A DNA stretch of 64,000 bases from the NCBI RefSeq assembly GCF_921293095.1, contig NC_060256.1:91047851-91111850 (forward strand). Reading direction: 5' to 3'. The notes beneath the pieces are model-generated. The model ran no database searches and had not been told where the DNA came from. It saw nothing but the letters and a program-made list of their open reading frames with translations. The stretch is from Ischnura elegans. Taxonomy: Eukaryota > Arthropoda > Insecta > Odonata > Coenagrionidae. Shown piece by piece: positions 45,201-57,200 of this stretch. The translations under genes were made by a program, and so were the position numbers. Position 1 is the first letter of the stretch. Every line of letters starts with the position of its first letter.

Positions 45201-48200
45201 TTCCCCCTAGCGCTTGCCGGCAGGGACGCCTCGCTGCCGGCCCGTGAGTGAGGGGCCCCTCGCCTCAAAAAGGGTGGCCGGCGCGCAACTTTGGATGCAG
45301 ATATCTCGGGCCATAGGGCTTAAGGGCACGGGAAATTTTGCAAATTTCCATTAATTATAGAACACTACCATCCTACCAAATTTGAACGAAATCGGCGGAG
45401 TACACTTCGTGAATGTTCCTTGTAAGTGCAACTCTATTAAGTTAATAAGATAATAATAAAGTCTAGTTTGGAAAGGTGTAAACATGTCAGGAACGTCCCT
45501 GAAAGTGCAAGCAGTTGGAATACTATTCAGAAATTTGTTCATAAAAATTGATTTCAGCCCAAGTTAATTTATTGGAGCACTTTTATTTGAAGGCATCTCA
45601 TTAAAGATTGATGACATTAATACAAATCTTCCCAGATGCTGTGAATAAATCATGAACGCAGCACAAGCTCAAACAGCTTTATTCGTGCAATCACCCTTCC
45701 AAACCTTCGATTTTTGGCTGCCAGGTGTCGGGCACTTTGCCTTTATTCGTCAAACCTCCCAAAACCTTCTGAACCAATCCCAACCCTTGCAGAATTCATT
45801 GTGCCTATCAAAGGGAGATACTCATTCTTATTGTTCTACCCCAAAACCATCGGCTTCTGAGTATGCAGAGTAAAAATGTCCAATACTTGCACATCTGGCC
45901 TTAAAAGTGAAACAGTACCCTTCAAAAACATTGTTACAAATTTGATTCTTAGGAAAAGTTTTAATCAAATTAATAATAATATATTAATATTTTATTTGTC
46001 CAAAAACTATTGGTACTTGGTACAGTAGACCCTCATTAACATGAACAACGTTATTACGAAGTTCTCGTTATTAAGAAGCGATTCGTTGGTCCCAACGAAA
46101 AGGCCTATCCAATCTATACTAAAGAAACGTTATTACAAAATTTTCGTTATTACGAAATTGCAAACCTCAGTCCTGGTCACGGCAATTTAAAAATGAACTT
46201 TATTACGAAATTCCTTGAAAAAGCAATGGCATTTAGGTGGATATACACAATGCTACGTTATCATCATTGATCTATTTTCAAGTTCTCTTCTTGTACTGTG
46301 CCCAAGGGCATCAATTTTGGTTCTTTCTTCAGTAGGAGATACTCCAATTGCACGCAACATCATATAATAAGCTTCATTCCTGAGGAATTATGGTGACCCA
46401 CTCATTAACACTCGTAAATTGGACGTACAGTTGGTCCTCTTCCTAAGCACATTGGGTTTATGAACTCTCAGAGATACGAACATTCGAAAAATTCAAGCAC
46501 GCCCAAAATTTCAAATTTGGCACCTTTGGGTATGCTGACGTGGCATCATGTGGCGTATAGAAACTCAAACTTTGGACATAATCTGAACAAAGTATCATTT
46601 AATCCGGTGTGAAGTTAGGAACTGTTCAGCGTTTCGCCCATTCTTTCTTCCCGTGGAAAGAGAATTTTTTCAGCTCCAGCTACATTGCAAGCTAGATCAG
46701 TACGTTACAATTGTAAGTTAACGTGCGATGGTGATGCAGTGTTGCCTTCTGCAGGATAACCACTCTCCTCGATGCCTTGTATAGGTTTATCAATTTACGA
46801 GCAAGGTCTCAGAACACATATTCTTCATGATGGATCGTTTATATTATACTCTTGACTCTGAAGATCATAAGTGCGGGAGATTGGAGAGAGAAGAAATTTT
46901 GACAAAGTATGTTTTTTTTTCTTTCAACGATTCCCCAAAAGAAACGTTCACATGAACTTCGTTATTACGAAACTCTAGTTTTTCAGTCAAGAGAATTTTG
47001 TAATAACAAGAGTCTACTGTATAACACAAGTCAAGATGTGTAAAATTAAATTACTCTGACTGTAAAACCAATAGCTAGAGGTCCGTGAATTTCGCGGGAC
47101 GCGATATCGCGAAATAACGCGAAATCGGTAAGTTAAAACGAAATTTCGCGTTATTTGCGATTTTAGCTGGATTAGCGAAAAAATCATATCTAATGAGTCG
47201 TAATCTATTAAAACTAGTGATGGGTCGGATCGATTCCTCGATTCTTCGATTCCTCAATTCTCGGCCAAGAACCGGAATCGAAAACGAGTACTTGCCAAGG
47301 CGAAAAATCGATTCCGATTCCAGCAGTACTTCAAACAACAAAATATACGACCGCATTTCCAACAGTCATTTGAATTTTCGCGCCACGTAATCGTAATAAC
47401 AAAACACATATCTTCTTGGGATGTGCGAGTACTCGAAAATTCAAGTCGATCGAGTAGTTGGTACTCGACTCGAGCGTTTCGAGTAGCATTACGGATGTCG
47501 AGTCGAGTAGTTAAGGCTACAGAGCTTTCGAGGCTAGTAGGTCCAGCAATCTGCCGACAGGAAGCGCTATCATGAAACTCGTGTATTAATGCAGTTTTTA
47601 AAGCCGATAAGTCATTCTAATGCCTTGGCCTGGTAGTTTCAGTCTGCCGAATACACTATTGTTGTTGTCGATGTAGGCGCCGAATACCTTTACGCCAGCC
47701 GCGGCGGCCGATCGTCTTCCTAGTTCCTACCCCGCGCTAACTGGTCCGAAATCGGAAAAAGCTTGAATAAAGTCCAAAATGACCTTTTTGGGGATAAAGA
47801 CTGGAAACTCAGCGTAAATACTCATAAATCATCAGCAAATATTGATTTATATGCCATTTTACATAATTGCGAACCTTTAGTGAGATACAGAGGCCCAAAC
47901 ATGACCAATTTTTCAATGCCACACGAGATATCGTTTTTCCTCAAAATCCTTTGAATTTGTCCAAGTGGTTTTCCGTTGATATGAGTTTTGTGGAATAAAA
48001 AACGCAATATCCCTTTGATCTGGTGCTTTGCCTATACTTTCAATGACTTTTGAAGATTTTGGCTCTCATCTGTCTGGTTTTACAACGCAAAATGGCCGAC
48101 CCGTTTTTCACGTGGAATTTGACATTAAGTAGACATTATCTTTCGTTTACGAAAAATATAACTCGGAAAATTTGAACCACAATATAAAGTAGAGATTTTT

Positions 48201-51200
48201 AAAGAGTACTAAGTAGAAATCTTGAAAAAAAGTTTGCGACGAAGGAAATAAGAACGATTTTTCAATCGCGCGTCAAGGCTGACCTACACGCCGCGGACCT
48301 CTGAGGCTCGGTAACTGGGGCCGATTTTTAAGTTTTTTAAAACATTAGTCCTGCAAATCGTCATTTAAAGCATGGATAATCGTCTTCATTGACTTAAAAC
48401 AATAAACTGAGGATGTTAAAAAGGAATATGTATAGATCGACTAGACCATTTAGCGCATTACTCGAGTGAAAATACTAAGGATTGGATATTTTTCGGAACC
48501 ATCCCGCGCGTAAGAAATATGCCTCGGGTATTGAAGTAAAGTGAAGAGATTAAGTCAGCATGCTTAAGAGAGAGAAAAATGAACTGTTTCCGTGAAAGGC
48601 AACAAAGCGATACCCTTTTTCCCTTTCCACCCTCGCCGAGGAGAGTCGCACGGTAGGGGGAGTTTTCACCCCACAAGGCTCTTTTAGCCTTTTTTATTAC
48701 TGCGTCCGTCCGATGTAATATTCATTTGCAGCGTTTAGTTTCTTTCTTGAACTTAAAAAAGCAAGAGATTTTAAGGTTGATTGAATGACGTGAGAAGTAT
48801 AGCATTTTTTTTGGCTCTACAAAACTAAAGTTTAGTTCTATAGTTGTTCGCTTCGTCCACTTGAATTCCATTAAGATTCAAGATCCAACAAATCGTTGAT
48901 ATAATTTTTAATAAAAATTCCAAAGTCTCCAAAATCTTGCAATTTTGGTGGGAAAGTACTTGCCCAATAACACACCTGTGTAGGAAAAGGCAATTTTCTG
49001 CAGGAATTAATACTGTAACATGGAGAAGTCAAAACTTGCAAAAGATTTGGCTGAGCATGTAGAATAATTGGATTTTCTGCTTGAGAATTTGAAAGGGCCA
49101 AATATTACATGATTCATATACGTAGTATGTAATCTTTATTACAGCTATGAAAATTCCTGTACTCAGGGCTCTCCCTTGTAGTTTGGATATACAGTAAACT
49201 CTTGATTTTACGAAGTCAGTGGGACCGGAAAATCGGCACTTCGTAAAATCGAGTTTCGTAAATTCAAACTTTTTTCATAAGTCACGAAAAAAATGTTCGC
49301 TTTTGTTTCTTCCGCCGTTTTTTGTCTTTAGTGGTCTTATTTAAATGTTTTTGGTGGTTATTCTCTGTATAATTCATAGAAAAGGCTTTTTGTTATCGAT
49401 TTATGATGTGAAAAATCGTTAAATAATTATACCACCATAAAATTCCCATTTCTTGTTCATACTTCAACATCAACGATCGCTTAAGAAATTCCCGACCAGT
49501 TTAGAAAACGTAATCAAATAATGAATTGCAAAGTTTATTATAAGAATTTAATGTTATAAATTTATGGTTAGGAGCGAATAACAACTATTAAGTTCGCGTA
49601 AGATAGATATTTGTTTCCAGCACCCACGGAATGTTAGCGGCAGCCGGCCTAACCGCCATTTATGTCGCCCTCTATCGCTCAGTGACGAGAAAAAAAAAGA
49701 AAAACGAGGGCCTCCACCCGTTTCCTAAATAACCTTCGTAAGTTAATATTTCGAGTTACTCTGTATATTCAGTTGAATGTGCTATCTTTTCCATTGGTTA
49801 TTTTTGTTGAGATTCAGTTACGATTCTAAATTTCGTAGGATATGATTATCTTCTGGCGAATATTTGAAGTAAATTCTGTTTGAGCTCTCCGTCCGGATAC
49901 TGCGCTCCATCATCTTCGCAGACGTTGCTACGAAAGACTTTATTCTTCATCCGGACCATATTCTTCATACCTGGTGTGAAGTGCTATGTTCATACAGTAT
50001 TTCTCTCTCTTCTTTTATGCCGACTGGAGCAAGGTTCCAACCGGAAAACGACAGGAGAAACATCTTCCATTATCGGAGATATAAAAAGGGAAACGTTATT
50101 ATCCGCATTGATTGTTTTTCTACAAGAGATGTTTCATCATTTCTCAACATGTGTGAAGTATTGGTTCACTTGCGTGAATTTCCAAAAATGACACGCAAAA
50201 ACCTGTACATTCACCTCATTTACTTTTTGTGTCCCTTTCTCCTCCGTATTGAAAGTTATGCAAAGAATCATTGACGTAGAGAAAAGATTTTCTTAGCTTT
50301 AGCACTAAAAATAGTCGCGCAATAATCGTAAATAAATATAGTGAGGAAAGAGCAAAGAAAATAATTTCAATTGAAACGTCAGCAGAAAAGAAGAGAGGGA
50401 ATTATAAGCGCGGCACCATTTCCCTGATAGTGGAAGATACTTCTTCAGCCTCTCTCCGGTTAATAACTTACCCCCGTTGCAGGTAAAGATGAACCATGCC
50501 CTTCTCCACAATCGGGGAACGTTCCCAGTGGGTGGGGTGAATAAGAGTGGGATGGGGATTGCCTGAGGAAAGAAGTGTGGTCAGCACAAAGGAGTGGTGA
50601 ACAGTGGTGAAGGGGGCAGGAGAAAGAAGGGTGGGGAAATGGCCTTCAGCTCTGCCTCAGTCTACGTTTGGGGGCCGTATTTTTTGCGACGCACTCGACC
50701 TCTGTCACCTTAGGGGGGAGGGAGTGAATGGGAAATGCTGGGGAAGGAGGGGTTTGGGATGCGTAAGATGGGTGTCAGCAAGAGCAGCAGAAGGTCGCGG
50801 GAGGAAGTAAACAAAGACTTTGGAAAGAAAGATCTCTCGGCATGGGAAAACGGGGAGACGCGCGAGAAGAAAGTTCACGGTTAGAAGTGCGTCTTCATTA
50901 CGAGTAGACTGAAAAATAAGTTGGTGGTTAATAGAGCCCAATACTTAAGATATTTAAGTTGTTTATTCAGGAAGGCTATTATATACACAACAAGATACTA
51001 CTAAAATATCAATTATTTTTTTCCTTTTCGCCCTTCTCCATCGCCGCTTCCACCATGGTTTCTCACTTGCATAAATGGGAATAAAATTGGGGACCTAACT
51101 CGTTAGCCAGATCAATATATCTTAATGTTTGGAGGGCAGCGGGTACTTCTTTTTTATTTGGTGAAATTGCTTCACTTTCATCTTCGTCGTCACTGCTATT

Positions 51201-54200
51201 ATGACTAGTCCCGGCCGCTGCTTCTTCCGACGCATGTACCGGCGTCCCATTGTCGCAAGCCCTGAGATCATCGTCAAGGGCAATATAATCGTTTGATGTT
51301 GCGCGCTGTGCTCTTCCTGCTTTTTCCAAGAATTTTTCAAAATCATCTTTTAAGCCTCTAATATCCTCCGCGATTTTATCCGCTGCTGCTTCCTGAATGT
51401 ATAACGTAACGAATCAACCATAGCCGTGATATTATAGCAGTAGAATTACTAGTAGGCTAGTTGTATCAATTACCAACCTCGAGAACATCCTCATGATGCG
51501 CTATCAAAGGGAATCCGGCCGATATCCAGCAATTTGCGATTGTAGTGGAGGAAATAAAGTACGTCTTTGAACCGTGTTTCTGCGATGAAAAATGACAATT
51601 TTATTAACTTGGCCATTTTAGCAAAGTTAACAAAGTCGTTATTCCTCATCGCAGAAACATGGTTCAGAGACGTACTTGAATGCCTGATAGGCAGGAGTGC
51701 GATGCAAACAATTATTTTTGATGATGGCATTGATTGATAGGTTTTCAAAATGCAGTCAGAGCGGTCACTTTTGGGGAGAAAAGGCCCCACGCTCGGAGGG
51801 TCGAAGAGAGGGGCCAGCGAGGGTTAGCTCGTCGAGGAAAGGGTCCCGGATTAGGGACCCTTCAAAGTGCTTCGGCGAAAAGTAGTCAAGTAGTCTTCGA
51901 AGGACGTTCACAGCAGCCTGCCTTGCAAATGTACCAGGTACGTTCACAGCAGTGCAAAGGGTTAATTAGGAGTGTACAAAATACCCCGCTCGACCTTCCT
52001 GACATGTTAAACTACGAAATATTGTCGATGCGATGTTTACGAATAGGCACGTAAATAGGGGCATTATATCAGTCGCGATATTTTAATTAAGTCCTACTTC
52101 CCCTAAATTCCCACCGTGAGGTTTTAGGCGAACCCTTTCTCTCCAACGTTGCACTGTCATTTACGATTTCACACTTTTGATGAACCATAGTTGGAGGCGC
52201 TGATTTTTTTTAGCTACTTACGCCGGCGTAACTAGTTTTGTTGACAAATATTTCGCCATAGTTCGTATAAACGAATGCCTTCTGCTCCTGGGGACCGATC
52301 CGAGGTTCGTAAATTCGAGACATTTCGTATAATCGAAACTTCGTATAATCGAATAGCACCATGTATTTACCATAGGCTTTTCGCCGGGACCGCACTATCA
52401 CTTCGTATAATCGAAAACTTCGTAAAATCCTGCTTCGTAAAATCGAGAGTTTACTGTATATATATATATGTTGTCGACATATATGAGTGCCAATACTCTT
52501 AAGTAATACCTATCATGTAACACCACTTTTCAGGTATGTTCTGTTTTGAAATTTAGCTATTATATTTTAATTACATAGCAATGATATGAAAGATTCTTTT
52601 GTCAACTGACTCTTTCACAGAGTAATATTTAAAAAAGTAGTTTTCTTGTTGCCTGGAATTAATTGATATTTTTCTTGGAGCCTATGGCATCAGAATCGAT
52701 GGAATCGGTATCGGTAGAATCGGAATCGAAATGTCAGAATCGGAATCGGGATCGGAATCGATAAAATTTTGGAATCGACCCATCACTAATTAAAACATAA
52801 GCCTTCATTGTTTAACGCTGCCGGCATTCATTTGCTCTATCTCATTACGATTCCCAGGTCAATAGGCTCGTTTAGTCTCGCGCATAACGCATCCGCGTAA
52901 TATCACGCACTGTGGTGATTTATCCGCCAGAATTTGCCGTTAAATTTATCACTGCCTCTTTCTTATCTGAAGAATTAGATATTATGAATTAAAAATGCGC
53001 GGAAAGAAATTTAGCGCGGCCGCGGAGGAGCGGAAATACAAGCTCACGCGCCCGATACGCATCAATGCCGAGCAGTAATTCCGGCGACTCACCGCGGCGC
53101 ATTAGACTGCGTTATTGGATAACTTGTTGCAGGAATATCTTGAGTATGGGTCTAATGTAACAATTTCGTTGACTTAAACACGGCCGCTGGCCGGCACGGC
53201 CCACAGCGTGGCAGAGAGTCGTCTCGTCTGAAAACGGCCTGAATTTCACGGCGTCGTGACGTGAGCGGCGGCCGGCAAAAAGTCGTTTCGTCAGAAAGCG
53301 GCCTCAATGTAGCACTGCCTTATTTCACGCCGTACACGGCGCACCGTCGGACCGGATTGAAATGGGCGCCGTGGTGACCACGGCGGCCGTCAACGGAACC
53401 GTGCGTCAACTGCGCGATTCGATTCGTTTTAAGACATCCATAGACACGTAAGGTTATTTGAAAGCACGAAGCGCTAGCAGTTGGGAGAAGGTAAGGAAGG
53501 AACAGAAAGGATAAGAGGATAGAGGATTCTCCTTATTTGCAGACGGATCATCGAATATTCAGCTCTCCACTGAGCTACAATGCAAAAAAATCATTTTGAC
53601 ATTGGCCAAATCTAACACCTAATTCTTCAGGTGAGAAAGCGTATCATTCTAGATGCTTCAGGATCGATAAATGGGAAATAATTTCTCAAGTTTCTTTGAA
53701 TCCGATTATGTTTTGTTATGTGCGCCTCTTTCCCTGCCTTTCCTGACCGATTGGCAACAGCTGTAATCAAAACTAAGCGACTTTGTTGTATCTAGCTGCT
53801 GTCCCACCTTCCCTCAGCACCTGGGTGAGGGGTATCGAAAGGGAACCCACGTCATGAAACATTTCAGACAATTTGTAAGTTATACGGTACTGCAGCTACC
53901 CAGCACTCAGTTTGAAAACACCACCGTGATAGGTTGTGTTTTGGGGTTAGACTGTTTTTTTATCGTAGTTCTAGCTTTAAATAGTGAACGAAGGATAGGA
54001 ATTTTAAAATGCCAAAAGCTAGTGATACTCTTCACACCTTCCCAACTAAATTCACTTACTCTGCAGGGTTGAGAAGGATTTTACGTGAAAGACAGAGTAT
54101 TACTGTGCAAAGTTTGCGATAAAAGATTTTAATTCAAAAGATGTGACACTTTGTTAAAGCACATCAGTAGCGATACACATAAACGTGCGAAAGAAAGGGG

Positions 54201-57200
54201 ACCCACAAAACGACAGCTATCCTTTGAACACACAGTCAGTCACTCAAAGAAAAGAAAGGAGGAGCTTGTTGTTGCTACTACAGAAGTATTTTTAAAGGCT
54301 TGATTTAGTGTAGAGAAACTTGACAATGCAAAAATCCCGGAATGGCTCTCGAAGTATACACATATAAGGTAGTGGGGATTTTGCCGTTTGCTGATCGTAT
54401 TAGCCAAGACTGCATACTTGAACCATTCATATACCTTGAACCAATATAAATTGAACCACTTCTTTCATGTTGTTTTATCAGAAATTTTGTGCTATCGAAA
54501 TTGTGTTAAATGTTAAGTAAAATGTTTAATAAAAGTATAGGTATTAATGAAACGTGTACCATAAAATAATAAAACGCCTATATACCGGGAAAAATGTAAC
54601 ATTATAATAACACCACCAAGATTTTCTATAACACCGAAATCATATGGTTTTAAAACGAATTTTAGCAAAAAATAAAACCACTTTCACGGACCTCTACCAA
54701 TAGCAAACACAATAGACTGAAAATTCCATTTCTGTTCTCAAGAAGCACTTAAAATGTAAATACTCAGGATAATGATTTGTGTAAGTATTCATTTGCAGAG
54801 CAAAACAATTCTCCTGAATGAAATTATGAGTGTATGTCATTTATTGGACGGCATTTGTTTTCCTACAGTCTGGCTGCTGTGCCCTCCGTCGTCAGAAAGA
54901 ATTGGAGCTGGAAGTGCTGAGGGGAGGCATACGGGGTTGGGAGGGGGAGGATCTGCATACTCTCGGTGAAATTCTTCACATGGGATCTGTGGCTGTGGGC
55001 CCTGACCACCGTGATCGACATTTGCTCCTCTTCCAATCAACCCTCCTCATCCTCAGTGCCAGCCAACGAATGAGTGCCTTTATATATGAGGTAGAATAAC
55101 AACAGCATTAATTAATATGGGTCGGTTCCAATTCTGGTTCCATTCCTGGCATTTGGTCATGTTCTAAATCAAGTGTTTCATATTCATCACTTGATTTTCA
55201 AAAGGCATTAATGGGCAATTCCATTGAAATTCATGTATCAGGTGTGGTGGATAAGTTTCACAATGAAATATGGATTATAGACATTTATGAATGATTTACA
55301 AATTGGCCACTTTTAATTTTGTTAAGTTAATTTTTCATAAAGTTGCTGCCATTTGAAAAATAACAAAAATAGCTTTTCTGGTGAGCTGAAGGATATTCAA
55401 TTTTCATGTCTGTAACTTGATCAATAATTTCTAATTTCAAGGCTAGTTTCTTGTAAATTTCTTCTGGAAGCCATTGCTTTCTATGTTCTCTGATTGGTTA
55501 GAACAAAGTTTTAAATCCATCAGGAAGAGTAATATAAATTTCACAATTGATTTAGAATTTCCAAATTCTGTCAACTCTCACTGGTCTATGACATGCATTT
55601 ATTGAGAAATATCCTTGCTGGTGACCCCTCACTTTTCTTCAAGGTCAGAATGAAATTGAATGGAATTGTTACAATGATATTCCTACATTGTCATAAAAAA
55701 AACTGCCTATATCATAAAATAAGTTCTCACTAGTACCTGCTTCCATAAAATCGCCCAATTTCTGTATGTAATGTAAATTATGCTTAAGAAAAGTTTTCAA
55801 ATGTGATTTTGTGAAAATTAATTTAGTACCGATTTTTTTTGGACTTTGTTTAGGTTCCGATTCTCATCCCAATACCAGTGTAACTAAGAACCAAAGAATC
55901 GAGCTGACCCTTCCCTAATATTAGTAGTTTCATTTGTCGTGAAGATATGTTAGTACATATATAAGACCTTTCAAAGAGATACTTAAAAATAAAAGGCCTA
56001 TAGAGATGGTACATTAGACATTGTTATCAGTTTATTTTGTCATGGTCAAGAATTTCTCAATTTATCTTCAAGAGTAATGTGCCATCAAATTTTTTACAAA
56101 CAATATTGCATGATAAATTATGCACAAATTATCTCATATAATTATTTAATAGGATATAATTAAATATTGGAATACAAGAATGAGGTTCTATTGTTACATA
56201 CTTATAGGGTATGTATCTGCAACCAAAATTGCAACTAGTTTTGTTTTAATTCTTTGGAGTAAGAGACAGAAAATGAGTTTAATCTTCAATTCCTGTCACT
56301 CATTCTTTATTTTGCTAATGTCTATAAGCTATGGGCAGATGGGAGACATTCCTATCCAGTCAGAGTTTTGATGTTTGTTTTTTGAAATTACGATCATATA
56401 AACATAAGACTTTTTAGGTCTCTGAATGAGGATGTTGCTCCCAACTCTTGCTTATCAACAAAAATGAGTGTTTGGATTATAGGCGGTCCCTGACTTTTGT
56501 ATGCAATGCGTTCCTGAAAACGTGTGCGAAAGTGGAGTGCACAAAAGTCAATCCATTGGTTTCTTTACTAATTAGGGGATATGTTCCAAAAGAGCGAAAC
56601 ACTTATGCTGAAACCGTATTTTTTGAGATTTTATTTTCATAAACACATTCAATGGGGGCCCGATTTTCATGAACGGCGTCAGAATAGGCCGATAAAATAA
56701 GAAAGAAAAATAGAGAGGTTTTCGTGCCATAACTTCCGTTCAAATGCTGCTTTTTACAAGGGGCGCACACGGGTCGAAAGAGGGAAGCTTGCCAAAGGCC
56801 ATGCACACAATCGGAAGACTCGGAAGTGGATATTAGTTACGTACGGAGGCGGAGAAAGGCCCCCGTCCGACCGGCAGAGCACGTCAATTGACGAGACTAC
56901 GTCAACTTGGACTTGGACGAGACTACGTCAGTTGACGTCCTCCGCGTTGAATGAGTTAACTGAGGTTTAATAATAAAATTCCTTACATTATGTATTTTCT
57001 TTTGAAATTACACTGAAAATGTAAATAAAAGTTAAAAACAAGAATTCCGTTGGGTACCGAGTGAAACTTAATCTCAGTGTTTAAGTTGACCTTCCACTTA
57101 TAGATTAACAGGTATGCCGCCTTACAAAAAATATTGGGGGGGCCCAAACTGGGGGAAATTTTATAAGTAGTGAGTTTTAAGTTTATTAAGCATATTAGAA

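Larger units (their letters stand above)
49192..52456. mobile_element. Innermost Tigger-like element of the nest
   Basis: The left end is CAGTAAACTCTTGATTTTAC and the right end TAAAATCGAGAGTTTACTG; TA flanks both (49190-49191, 52457-52458). CTTCGTAAAATCGA and CTTCGTATAATCGA words recur at both ends. It contains a transposase C-terminal remnant on the - strand. Confidence 0.87.
47215..52788. mobile_element. Inner hAT element
   Basis: The left end is TAGTGATGGGTCGGATCG and the right end TCGACCCATCACTA; it is flanked by ATTAAAAC on both sides (47207-47214, 52789-52796). GGAATCG-type subterminal repeats are present at both ends. It contains the Tigger-like element at 49192. No hAT transposase is recognised inside. 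Confidence 0.9.
47076..54696. mobile_element. Outer hAT element of a three-level nest
   Basis: The left end is TAGAGGTCCGTGAA and the right end TTCACGGACCTCTA; it is flanked by CCAATAGC on both sides (47068-47075, 54697-54704). A second hAT element occupies 47215-52788. Its own sequence is therefore 47076-47214 and 52797-54696. A decayed BED-type zinc finger (about 54060-54310) agrees with a hAT transposase. Confidence 0.88.
40310..54868 (+). other. 14.6-kb PIX intron built largely of mobile elements
   Basis: It starts gtgagt and ends tcctacag. It contains 41255-45422, 46023-47019 and the nest 47076-54696. Elements cover roughly 12.8 kb of 14.6 kb. The stretches 40330-41250 and 45426-46020 hold nothing recognised. 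Confidence 0.8.

Noticed and set aside
45652..45873. 73-codon + strand frame after the 4.2-kb transposon
   Set aside because: No homology features and no splice context; probably chance.
47430..47530. GTACTCGA-rich block that might start another hAT element
   Set aside because: No paired right end found; it may simply be subterminal sequence of the inner hAT element.
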